Assembly (NCBI RefSeq): GCF_921293095.1
Contig: NC_060252.1
Location: forward strand, 47,554,881 to 47,618,880
Length of the DNA: 64,000 nt
Source of the DNA: Ischnura elegans
Lineage: Eukaryota > Arthropoda > Insecta > Odonata > Coenagrionidae
Reading direction: 5' to 3'
How positions within the stretch are numbered: the stretch's first letter is position 1; the number at the start of each line of letters is the position of its first letter. The translations under genes were made by a program, and so were the position numbers. Of this stretch, positions 48,062 through 61,763 are shown in pieces. The notes beneath the pieces were generated by a model. It did not search any database and was not told the DNA's origin. It was given only the letters and a program-made list of their open reading frames with translations.

Positions 48062-51000
48062 GGATATATTAAAGCTGCAAATTCATTGATGACTTATTGA
48101 TTGACACAAATTCACAGCCCAAACTACCGGGTCGATCGAGTTGACATTTTCGGTGGGAAAACTAAAAAAAAATTCATCGGGAGGAAAAATCTCAAAATTC
48201 CGAAAAGTGCGATACTTTTCGATATATATCGAGTTGAATTAACATGGCAGCCTTACGGGACTAAAACTATTTCCTTAATTACGACTAAACTTGGCGTCTC
48301 AGGGTAATCGTCTCCCATTGACGTAAACTAGATTTTTTGTTCGATTTTTTGATTTCTTGGTGTTTCGACGATCTCTTTCGATCACTGTCGAAATAATTTT
48401 TGAAAATCGACAATGCTTTTCTTATGGACCAACTTTGGAATTTTTTTTGACCCACTTGCAAAAGTAGTAGGACCGTCGCCGCCTAATACAATTTATCTTT
48501 TTTTTTACCTGATTTTTTGGCTATCTCGGAATTTTCGAATGTCGAATAGACTCCGAGTTATTAGCATTATCGAAATAACATTGTCGAGATAGGACGATCG
48601 ATAAATATCGATTTGAGAGCTGGCGCTTCAAAATTAGGCTATTCAGCTCAAAAAAGCATGCCTACAAACGTACCTCCGGTACGTCCAGGTTTTCATTTTT
48701 ATTTAGATTTCGTAATATTTAACGAGTTATTTCATTCCGAATTTTTCCCAAATTATTTTCTTGAGCCCGCGGCAATCGCCGCCATTCCTCTCCGCCAAAC
48801 GGGCGGTGGTCGGTGCCCGTAAGATATACACGCATTTCCCTATCTCATACGTGCATGTATACGGATGAAATTTGGAGAGGGCTAACATGGTTATGATCCC
48901 AGTAAAGCCTCACCGCCTAACTTTTTTGAGTATTGATTTTTTCATTACGTATTCGGTATCGCATATGCAACAGTCATTTGTTATATATGTATAGGGATTT
49001 CCCATTGACATTGGCCATAGGCTTAGAAAGTGAATTCACTGCAATGGTGTAACGGAAAAGAGCATAACTTCCAAAGTATTTCACCTAGGCCAATGAAATT
49101 TGGCGAATAGGTACATCATTGTATTATTATTATAACCATATAAAATTTAGTCCAATAATGTCCATCACTTTCGATATATATCGAACCTACGTTTTCTTTA
49201 ATTCTATCGAATGTTAATAACTATTTGAAATACATATCTTGAGAGTTACTTATGCCGGCATAACATGTGAAACGACCAACCAATGGAAAAAAAACAAATG
49301 ACATGCGTATTTCCGAGAAGTTATGTCAGTACAATCGAATTTTCGATTCGATTATTATAACTAAAATGAATATTGAGATAACTTTTTAAGTATTTGCGGT
49401 AGATGAATGAAATTTGGTAAATTGGTACATATTGGTATTGCTCATAATTCAATGGGGAAATTTGTTTTGTATGTAGTCCCTTATTCGATATATATCGAAT
49501 CTGCGTTTTCTTAAAATATATCGAATTGCTATAACACATACGATTCGGCTACCACGGGCATATGTGCGATGGTAATAGATAGTGGATGACCATAGAATGA
49601 TTTTCGAATCAATAGCTATGAGCATTTTGCCGTACAGATTTCAGTGTTATCGAACGTTCGATTCGATTATAATAAGAAATAGGAATATTGACATAACTTG
49701 GGAAGTATTTGAGGTAGATGAATGAAATTTGGTAAATGGGTACATATTGTTATTTGGCATCATGCAAAGGGGATATTCGTTTTGTATTTTGTCTCACATT
49801 CGATATATATCGAATCTGCGTTTTCTTAAAATATATCGAATTGCTATAACACATACGATTTGGCATCCACGGGCATATGCGCGATGGTAATAGATAATGG
49901 ATGACCATAGATTGAATTTCGAATCAATAGCTTTGAGCATTTTTCCGCTGATATGTCAGTGTAATCGAACGTTCGATTCGATTATAATAAGAAATAGGAA
50001 TATTGACATAACTTGAGAAGTGTTTGAGGTAGACGAATGAAATTTGGTAAATGGGTACATATTGGTATTTGGCATAATGAACAGGGGATATACGTTTTGT
50101 ATGTCGTCTCACATTCGATATATATCGAACCTGCGTTTTCTTCAAATGTATCGAATTGCTATACTACGTAAAAATTAAGCATCCACGGGCATAGTTGTGA
50201 TTTAAATAGATAGTGGATCACCATAGAATGAAATTCGAAGATATAAATATGAGAATTTTACCATACAGATGTCATTATAATCGAAGTTCGATTCGATTAT
50301 TATATGAAATACGAATATTGACATAACTTGAGAATGATTTGAGATACATGAATGAAATTTGGTGAATGGGTACATATTGGTATTCCTCATAACGCACAGG
50401 GGAAATACGTTTTGTATGTCGTCTCACATTCGATATATATCGAATCCGCTTTTCATTAAAATATATCGAATTGCTATATCACATAGTATTTAGCATCCAC
50501 GGGCATAGTTGTGATGGTAATAGATATTTGATGACCAAAGAACGCACCTTTAATCATTAGCAATGAGTATTTCACTGTACTGATGTCAGTATAATCGTAA
50601 GTTCGATTCGATTATTACGGCAAATACGTTAATTGATATAACTTGATAAGTATTTCAGGTAGATTAAAGAAATTTGGTAAATGGGTACATATTGGTATTC
50701 TTCTTAATCCAATAGTGAAAAATGTTTTTTATGTAGTCTAACATTCGATATATATCGAATCTGCGTTTCCTTAAAATGTATCGGTTTGCTATACCACGTA
50801 GGTTTTAGCATCCACGGGCATAGTTGAGAAGGTGAGAGATAGTGAATTACCATAGAATGAATATTAATCAATATCTATGAGCATTTTACATTATATATAT
50901 AAGTTTATTCGAAATATCGATTCGATTACTATAACAAATACATATTGACATAACTTGAAAAGTATTTGAAGTAGATGAATGAAATGTGGTAAATGAGTAA

Positions 51001-51569
51001 ATATTGGTATTCCTCATAATGCAATTAGGAAATTGGTTTGTATTTAGTCTCTCATTCGATATATATCGAATCTGCGATTACTTAAAATGTATCAAATTGC
51101 TTTACATCATAATATTTAGTATCCAAGGGCATATTTGAGAAGGATTATAGATAATGGATGAATGTAATTAATCCGTATGGGTATAATGATGAAAGTTTGA
51201 ATAGATTTGCGTATTTTTCAATACAGATGTCACATTAATCATAAGTTCGATTCGATTATTGTAGCAAATATGCAAATTGACATATCTTCAAAACCTTTTC
51301 AGTTAGAGGTATGAAATTTCGTGTGTTAGTACATATTAGTATTCCACTTGCTGTCAAATAGAAATTAATGAAGACAATGGGCTAGGTTCCAATTAATATC
51401 AAATAAGAGTTTTCATAAAATTATTCGAATGGCTTTTTCCTTTGACATGGTGGATCTTTCGATCTTTTCAACAACTTACGGACCCAAGACCAAACCACTT
51501 ATGACACAACGATACACACTATACCCTTCACTGACACGCTTGAAGAATTCAAGCGATAAAATACTCGTT
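48062..51569 (+). repeat. Array unit 11 (family B), 3508 bp
   Basis: Starts GGATATATTAAAGC like unit 5. The GC island has the CTCCGCCAAACGG variant shared with units 3, 6, 12 and 14. Seven monomers plus a degenerate one. Terminal hairpin 51538-51554, with the GATAAAATACTCGTT ending. Confidence 0.9.
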
Positions 51570-54500
51570 GCATATAATAAAGCTGCAATTTGACTGAACA
51601 CTGACTCATTGATACAAATTCACAGCCCAAACTGACGAATCGATCGAGATGAAATTTTCGGTGGTAAAACTAAAAAAAAATTCATCGGGAGGAAAAATCT
51701 CAAAATTCCGAAAAGTGCGATACTTTTCGATATATATCGAGTTGAATTAACATGGCAGCCTTATGGGACTAAAACTCTTTCCTTAATTACGACTAAACTT
51801 GGCGTCTCAGGGTAATCTTCTCCCATTGACGTAAACAAGATTTTTTGGTCGATTTTTTGGTAACTTCGTTTTTCGTCGAACTCTCTCGATCACTGTCGAA
51901 ATAATTTTTGAAAATCGACAATGCTTTTCTTATGGACCAACTTTGGAATTTTTTTTGACCCCCTTGCAAAAGTAGTAGGACCGTCGCCGCCTAATACAAT
52001 TTATCTGATTTTTTACCTGATTTTTTTGCTATCTCGGAATTTTCGTATGTCGAATAGATTCCGAGTTATTAGCATTATCGAAATAACATTGTCGAGATAG
52101 GACGATCGATAAATATCGATTTGAGAGCTGGCGCTTCAAAATAAGGCTATTCAGCTCAAAAAAGCATGCCTACAAACGTACCTTCGGTACGTCCAGGTTT
52201 TCATTTTTATTTAGATTTCGTAATATTTAACGAGTTATTTCATTCCGAATTTTTCCCAAATTATTTTCTTGAGCCCGCGGCAATCGCCGCCATTCCTCTC
52301 CGCCAAACGGGCGGTGGTCGGTGCCCGTAAGATATACACACATTTCCCTATCTCATACGTGCATGTATACGGATGAAATTTGGAGAGGGCTAACATGGTT
52401 ATGATCCCAGTAAAGCCTCACCGCCTTACTTTTTTGAGTATTGATTTTTTCATTACGTATTCGGTATCGTATATGCAACAGTCATTTGTTATATATACGG
52501 ATTTCCCTTTGACATTGGCCATAGGCTTAGAAGGTGAATTTACTGCAATGGTGTAATGGAAAAGAGCATAACTTCCAAAGTATTTCACCTAGGCCAATGA
52601 AATTTGGCGAATAGGTACATCATTGTATTAATATTATGACCATATAAAATTTAGTCCGATTATGTCCATCACTTTCGATATATATCGAACCTACGTTTTC
52701 TTTAATTCTATCGAATGTTAATAACTATTTGAAATACATATCTTGAGAGTTACTTATGCCGGCATAACATTTGAAACGACCAACCAATGAAAAAAAAACA
52801 AATGACATGCGTATTTCCGAGAACCTATGTCAGTATAATCGAATTTTCGATTCGATTATTATAACTAAAATGAAAATTGAGATAACTTGATAAGTATTTG
52901 AGGTAGATGAATGAAATTTGGTAAATTGGTACATATTGGTATTCCTCATAATGCAATGGGGAAATATGTTTTGCATATAGTCCCATATTCGATATATATC
53001 GAATCTGCGTTTTCTGAAAATATATCGAATTGCTATAACACATACGATTCGGCATCCACGGGCATATGTGCGATGGTAAGAGATAGTGGATGACCAAAGT
53101 ATGAATTTCGAATCAATAGCTATGAGCATTTTGCCGTAAAGATGTCAGTGTTATCGAACGTTCGATTCGATTATAATAAGAAATAGGAATATGGACATAA
53201 CTTGAGAAGTATTTCACGTAGATGAATGAAGTTTGGTAAATGGGTAGATATTGGAATTAGGCATCATGCAATGGGGATATATGTTTTGCATTTTGTCTCG
53301 CATTCGATATATATCGAATCTGCGTTTTCTTAAAATATATCGAATTGCTATAACACATACGATTTGGCATCCACGGGCATATGCGCGATGGTAATAGATA
53401 ATGGATGACCATAGATTGAATTTCGAATCAATAGCTTTGAGCATTTTGCCGCACTTATGTCAGTGTAATCGAACGTTCGATTCGATTATAATAAGAAATA
53501 GGAATATTGACATAACTTGAGAAGTGTTTGAGGTAGATGAATGAAATTTGGTAAATGGGTACATATTGGTATTTGGCATAATGAACAGGGGATATACGTT
53601 TTGTATGTCGTCTCACAATCGATATATATCGAACCTGCGTTTTCTTCAAATGTATCGAATTGCTATACTACGTAAAAATTAAGCATCCACGGGCATAGTT
53701 GTGATTGAAATAGATAGCGGATCACCATAGAATGAAATTCGAAGAAATAAATATGAGAATTTTACCATACAGATGTCATTATAATCGAAGTTCGATTCGA
53801 TTTTTATATGAAATACGAATATTGATATAACTTGAGAATTTTTTGAGATACATGAATGAAATTTGGTGAATGGTTACATATTGGTATTCCTCATAACGCA
53901 CAGGGGAAATACGTTTTGTATGTCGTCTCACAATCGATATATATCGAATCCGATTTTCATTAAAATATATAGAATTGCTATATCACATAGTATTTAGCAT
54001 CCACGGGCATAGTTGTGATGGTAATAGATATTTGATGACCATAGAACGCAACTTCAATCAATAGCAATGAGTATTTCACTGTACCGATGTCAGTATAATC
54101 GTAAGTTCGATTCGATTATTACGGCAATTACGTTAATTGATATAACTTGATAAGTATTTCAGGTAGATCGAAGAAATTTGGTAAATGGGTACATATTGGT
54201 ATTCTTCTTAATCCAATAGTGAAAGATGTTTTTTATGTAGTCTAACATTCGATATATATCGAATCTGCGTTTCCTTAAAATGTATCGATTTGCTATACCA
54301 CGTAGGTTTTAGCATCCACGGGCATAGTTCAGAAGGTGAGAGATAGTGAATGAACATAGAATGAATATTAATCAATATCTATGAGCATTTTAATTTATAT
54401 ATGTAAGTTTATTCGAAATATCGATTCGATTACTATAACAAATACGAATATTGACATAACTTGAAAAGCATTTGAAGTAGATGAATGAAATTTGGTAAAT

Positions 54501-55071
54501 GAGTAAATATTGGTATTCTTAAAAATGCACATAGGACATATGTTTTGTATTTAGTCTCTCATTCGATATATATCGAATCTGCGATTACTTAAAATGTATC
54601 AAATTGCTTTACATCATAATATTTTGTATGCACGGGCATATTCGAGAAGGTTTATAGATAATGGATGAATAGAATGAATTTGTATGGATATTTTGATGAA
54701 AGCATGAATAGATTTGTGTATTTTTCAATACAGATGTCACTTTATTCATAAGTTCGATTCGATTATTCTAGCAAATATGCAAATTGACATATCTTCATAA
54801 CTATTTCAGTTAGAGGTATGAAATTTCGTGTGTGAGTACATATTAATATTCCACTTGCTGTCAAATAGAAATTAATGAAGACTATTGGCTAAGGTCAAAT
54901 TAATATCAAATATGAGTTTTCATAAAATTAATCCACTGGATTTACCTTTGACATGGTGAATTTCTCCAATTTTTCAACAACTTATGGACCCAAGAACAAC
55001 TACTTATGACACCACCATATCTCCTTACCCACCACGACACGCTTGAAGAATTCAAGCATTATATACTCGTT
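51570..55071 (+). repeat. Array unit 12 (family B), 3502 bp
   Basis: Starts GCATATAATAAAGCTGC followed by TTTGACTGAACACTGAC, a start shared only with unit 14. Boxes at 51649 (head) and 52597 (first tail monomer) are 948 bp apart. Seven monomers plus a degenerate one. Terminal hairpin 55041-55057. Confidence 0.9.
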
Positions 55072-58000
55072 GGATAATATAAAGCTGCAAAACGATTGAT
55101 GACTGACTGATTGATACAAATTCACAGCCCAAACTGCCGAATCGATCGAGATGAAATTTTCGGTGGTGAAACTAAAAAAAAATTCATCGGGAGAATAAAT
55201 CTGAAAATTCCAAAAAGTGCGATACTTTTCGATATATATCGAGTTGAATTAACATGGCAGCCTTATGGGACTAAAATTATTTCCTTAATTACGCCATGAC
55301 TAGGCGTCTTAGGGTAATCGTCTCCCCTTGACGTAAACTAGATTTTTTGGTCGATTTTTTGATTCCTTGGTTTTTCGACGATCTCTTTCGATCATTGTCG
55401 AAATAATTTTTGAAAATCGACAATGCTTTTCTTATGGGCCAACTTTGGAATTTTTTTTGACCCACTTGCAGAAGTAGTTGAACGTTTGCCGCCTGATACG
55501 TTGTTTCTAATTTTTAGCCTGATTTTTTGGCTATCTCGGAAAATTCGTATGTCGAATAGATTCCGAGTTATTAGCATTATCGAAATAACATTGTCGAGAT
55601 AGGACGATCGATAAATATCGATTTGAGAGCTGGCGCTTCAAAATTAGGCTATTCAGCTCAAAAAAGCATGCCTACAAACGTACCTTCGGTACGTCCAGGT
55701 TTTCATTTTTATTTAGATTTCGTAATATTTAACGAGTTATTTCATTCCGAAATTTTCCCAAATTATTTTCTTGATCCCGCGGCAATCGCCGCCATTCCTC
55801 CCCGCCAAGCGGGCGGTGGTCGGTCTCCGGAAGAAATACACGCATTTCCCTATCCCATTCATGTATTTAGGCGGGTGAAATTTGCGGAGGGCTGACAGGA
55901 CCTTTCCCAGTAAAGCCTCACGGCATAACTTTTTAAAGTATTGATTTTTTCATTACGAAACCAGTATCGCATAGGCGACACTCATTTGTTATGTATACGG
56001 ATTTTGCATTGACATGGGCCCATGCTTTAGAAGGTGACTTTGCTGCTATGGTGAAACGGAAATGCGCATAACTTCCAAAGTATTTCACCTAGGCCAATGA
56101 AATTTTGCGAACAGGTACATCATTGTATTATTATTATGACCATATAAAATTTAGTCCAATAATGTCCATCACTTTCGATATATATCGAACCTACGTTTTC
56201 TTTAATTCTATCGAATGTAAATAACTATTTGAAATACATATCTTGAGAGTTACTTAGGCCGGCATAACATTTGAAACGACCAACCAATGGAAAAAAAACA
56301 AATGACATGCGTATTTCCGAGAACCTATGTCAGTATAATCGAATTTTCGATTCGATTATTATAACTAAAATGAATATTGAGATAACTTGATAAGTATTTG
56401 AGGTAGGTTAATGAAATTTGGTAAATTGGTACATATTGGTATTCCTCATAATGCAATGGGGAAATATGTTTTGCATGTAGTCCCATATTCGATATATATC
56501 GAATCTGCGTTTTCTGAAAATATATCGAATTGCTATAACACATACGATTCGGCATCCACGGGCATATGTGCGTTGGAAATAGATAGTGGATGACCGTAGA
56601 ATGAATTTCGAATCAAAAGGTATGAGAATTTTGCCGTACAGATGTCATGGTAATCGAACGTTCGATTCGATTATAATAAGAAATAGGAATGGTGGCATAC
56701 CTTTCGAAGTTTTTCAGGTAGATGGATGAAATTTGGTAAATGGGTACAGATTGGTATTTGGCATAATGCACAGGGGATATACGTTGTGTATGTCGACTCA
56801 CATTCGATATATATCGAATCTGCGTTTTCTTCAAATGTATCGAATTGCTATTGTAAGTAAAAATTAAGCATCCGAGGGCATAATTGTGATGGTAATAGAT
56901 AGTGGATGACCATAGAATGAAATTCGTATCAATAGCTATGAGATTTTTACCGTACATATGTCAGTATAATCGATAGTTCGATTCGATTATTATAAGAATT
57001 ACGAATATTGACAAAACTTGAGAATTATTTGAGGTGGAGGAATGAAATTTGGTAAATGGGCACATATTGGCATTCCACATAACGCACAGGGGAAATACGT
57101 TTTGCATGTCGTATCACATTCGATATATATCGAATACGCGTTTCCTTAAAATATATCGAATTGCTATATCACATATAATTTAGCATCCACGGGCATAGTT
57201 GTGATGGTAATAGATATTTGATGACCATAGAACGAAACTCTAATCAATAGCGATGAGTATTTTACTGTACAGATGTCGGTATAATCGTAAGTTCGATTCG
57301 ATTATTACGGCAAATACGTATGTTGATATAACTTGATAAGTATTTCAGGTAGATCAAAGAAATTTGGCAAATGGTTACGTATTGGTATTCCTCATAATGC
57401 AAAAGGGAAAAATGTTTTGTATGTAGTCTCACATTCGATATATATCGAATCTGCAATTCCTTAAAATATATCGAATTGCTATACCACGTAGGTTTTAGCA
57501 TCCACGGGCATAGTTGAGAAGGTGATAGATAGTGGATGACCATAGAATGAAATTCTAATCAATAGCTATGATCATTTTACTTTACACATATAAGTTTATT
57601 CGAAATATCGATTCGATTATTTTAACCAAAACGAATAATGACTTAACTTGGTAAGTATTTGAGGTTGATGAATGAAATTTGGTAAATGAGTAAATATTGT
57701 AATTCTCCATACCGCACATAGGAAATATGTTTTGTATTTAGTCTCTCATTCGATATATATCGAATCTGCGATTACTTAAAATGTATCAAATTGTTTACAA
57801 CATAATATTATGTATCCACGGGCATATATGAGGAGGTTTGTCGATAATGTATGAATAGAATGAATCGGTATGGATATTATGATGAAAGTAAGGATAGATT
57901 TGCGTATTTTTCCATACAGATGTCACTTTATACATAAGTTCGATTTGATTATTGTAGCAAATATGCAAATTGAAATATCTTCATAACTTTTTCAGTTAGA

Positions 58001-58258
58001 GGTATGAAATTTCGTGTGTGAGTACATATAAGTATCCCACTTGCTGTCAAATAGAAATAAATGAAGACAATGGGCTAAGTTCCAATTTATATCAAATATG
58101 AATTTTCATAAAATCAACCGAATGGCTTTACCTTTCATATGGTGAATTTTTCGAACTTTTTAAATACTTATGGACCCAAGACCAAACTACCTATGACACC
58201 ACCATATCTCCTTACCCACCACGACACGCTTGAAGAATTCAAGCATTATATACTCGTT
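55072..58258 (+). repeat. Array unit 13 (family B), 3187 bp, identical type with 8 and 9
   Basis: Matches unit 8 at offset 16888. Its left and right neighbours differ from those of units 8 and 9, so it is a separated copy. Terminal hairpin 58228-58244. Confidence 0.93.
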
Positions 58259-61200
58259 GCATATAATAAAGCTGCAATTTGACTGAACACTGACTCATTG
58301 ATACAAATTCACAGCCAAAACTGCCGGGTCGATCGAGTTGAAATTTTCGGTGGGAAAACTAAAAAAAAATTCATCGGGAGGAAAAATCTCAAAATTCCGA
58401 AAAGTGCGATACTTTTCGATATATATCGAGTTGAATTAACATGGCAGCCTTATGGGACTAAAACTTTTTCCTTAATATCGTCATAACTAAGCGTCTCAGG
58501 GCAATCGCCTCCCCTTGACGTAAACAAGATTTTTTTGTCAATTTTTTGATATCTTAGTTGTTCGTCGATCTCTTTCGATCACTGTCGAAATAATTTTTGA
58601 AAATCGACAATGCTTTTCTTAAGGACCAACTTTGGAATTTTTTTTGACCCACTTGCAAAAGTAGTAGGACCGTCGCCGCCTAATACAATTTATCTTATTT
58701 TTTACCTGATTTTTTGGCCATCTCGGAATTTTCGTATGTCGAATAGATTCCGAGTTATTAGCATTATCGAAATAACATTGTCGAGATAGGACGATAAATA
58801 AATATCGATTTGAGAGCTGGCGCTTCAAAATTAGGCTATTCAGCTCAAAAAAGCATGCCTACAAACGTACCTCCGGTACGTCCAGGTTTTCATTTTTATT
58901 TAGATTTCGTAATATTTAACGAGTTATTTCATTCCGAATTTTTCCCAAATTATTTTCTTGAGCCCGCGGCAATCGCCGCCATTCCTCTCCGCCAAACGGG
59001 CGGTGGTCGGTGCCCGTATGATATACACGCATTTCCCTATCTCATACGTGCATGTATACGGATGAAATTTTGAGAGGGCTAACATGGTTATGATCCAAGT
59101 AAAGCCTCACCGCCTAACTTTTTTGAGTAGTGATTTTTTCATTACGTATTCGGTATCGCATATGCAACAGTCATTTGTTATATATTGGGATTTCCCATTG
59201 ACATTGGCCATAGGCTTAGAAGGTGAATTTACTGCAATGGTGTAACGGAAAAGAGCATAACTTCCAAAGTATTTCATCTAGGCCAATGAAATTTGGCGAA
59301 TAGGTACATCATTGTATTGTTATTATGACCATATAAAATTTAGTCCAATAATGTCCATCACTTTCGATATATATCGAACCTACGTTTTCTTTAATTCTAT
59401 CGAATGTTAATAACTATTTGAAATACATATCTTGAGAGTTACTTATGCCGGCATAACATGTGGAACGACCAACCAATGGAAAAAAAACAAATGACATGCG
59501 TATTTCCGAGAACCTATGTCAGTATAATCGAATTTTCGATTCGATTATTATAACTAAAATGAATATTGAGATAACTTGATAAGTATTTGCGGTAGATGAA
59601 TGAAATTTGGTAAATTGGTACATATTGGTATTGCTCATAATTCAATGGGTAAATTTGTTTTGTATGTAGTCCCATATTCGATATATATCGAATCTGCGTT
59701 TTCTTAAAATATATCGAATTGCTATAACACATACGATTTGGCATCCTCGGGCATATGTGCGATTGTAATAGATAGTGGAGGACCATAGAATGATTTTCGA
59801 ATCAATAGCTATGAGCATTTTGCCGCACAGATGTCAGTGTAATCGAACGTTCGATTCGATTATAATAAGAAATAGGAATATTGACATAACTTGGGAAGTA
59901 TTTGAGGTAGATGAATGAAATTTGGTAAATTGGTACTTTATGGTATTCTATTAAATGCAATGGGGATATATGTTTTGCATGTAGTCCCATATTCGATATA
60001 TATCGAATCTGCGTTTTATTAAAATGTATCGAATTGCTTTAACTAATACAATTCGGCATCCACGGGCATATATGCGATGGTATAAGATAGTGGATGACCA
60101 TAGAATGGATTTCGAATCAATAGCTATGAGCATTTTGCCGTACAGATGTCAGTGTAATCGAACGTTCGATTCGATTATAATAAGAAATAGGAATATTGAC
60201 ATAACTTGAGTAGTATTTCAGGTAGATGAATGAAATTTGGTAAATGGGGACATATTGGTATTTGGCATAATGCACTGGGGAAATATGTTTTGCATGTAGT
60301 CCCATATTCGATATATATCGAATCTGCGTTTTCTTAAATATATCGAATTGCTATAAAACATACGATTCGGAATCCACGGGCATATGTGCGATGATAATAG
60401 ATGGTGGATGACCATAGAATGAATTTCGAATCAATAGCTATGAGCATTTTGCCGTACAGATGTCAGTGTAATCGAACGTTCGATTCGATTATAATAAGAA
60501 ATAGGAATGTTGACGTAACTTTAGAAGTATTTCGGGTAGATGGATGAAATTTGGTAAATAAGTACAGATTGGTATTTGGCATAATGCCCAGGGGATACAC
60601 GTTTTGTATGTCGACTCACATTCGATATATATCGAATCTGCGTTTTCTTCAAATGTATCGAATTGCTATAATACGTAAAAATTAATCATCCGAGGGCATA
60701 ATTGTGATGGTAATAGATAGTGGATCACCATAGAATAAAATTCGAAGAAATAAAAATGAGAATTTAACCATACAGGTGTTAGTATAATCGAAGTTCAATT
60801 CGATAATTTTATGAAATACGAATATTGACATAACTTGAGAATTATTTGAGGTAGATGATTGAAATTTGGTGAATAGGTACATGATGGTATTTTGCATAAT
60901 GCACAGGGGATATACGTTTTGTATGTCGTCTCACATTCGATATATATCGAATCCCCTTTTCCTTAAAATATATCGAATTGCTTTATCACATAAATATTAC
61001 CATCCACGGGCATAATGTTGATGGTAATAGATATTTGATGACCATAGAACGAAACTCTAATCAATAGCGATGAGTATTTTACTGTAGAGATGTCAGTATA
61101 ATCGTAAGTTCGATTCGATTAATACAGCAAATACGAATATTTATATAACTTGATACGTCTGTTAGGTAGATCAAAGAAATTTGGTACATGGGTACATATT

Positions 61201-61763
61201 TGTATTTCTCATAAGGCAAAGGGGAAATACGTTTAGTATGTAGTCTCTCATTCGATATTTATCGAATCTGCGTTTCCCTTAAATGTATCAAATTTCTATA
61301 CCACATAATAATTAGTATCCACGGGCATAGTTGAGAAGGTTTATAGATAGTAAATGAATAGAATAAATCGCTATGGATATGTTGATGAAAGTATGACTAT
61401 ATTTGCGTATTTTTCAATACAGCTGTCACTTTTTTCATAATATCGTTTCGGTTATTGTAGCAAATATTCAAATTGACATATCTTCATAATTATTTAAGAT
61501 AGACCAATGAAATTTGGAATGTGAGTACTTATTATTATTCCACTTGCTGCTAAATAGAAAAATAATGACGCTAATGGGCTAACTTTCGATTACAATTGAG
61601 TATCCGTTTTGATAAAATATAACAAAGATCTTTAACTTGACGTGGTGGATCTTTCGAACTTTTCAACAACTTATGGACCCAAGACACAACTACTTATGAC
61701 ACTACTCTAACTATATACCCTTCACTAACACGCTTGAAGAATTCAAGCGATAAAATACTCGTT
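58259..61763 (+). repeat. Array unit 14 (family B), 3505 bp
   Basis: Shares its first 40 or so bases with unit 12, then differs (GCCAAAACTGCCGGG). Seven monomers, several with their own sequence (59940-60600), plus a degenerate one. Terminal hairpin 61732-61748, with the GATAAAATACTCGTT ending. Confidence 0.9.
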
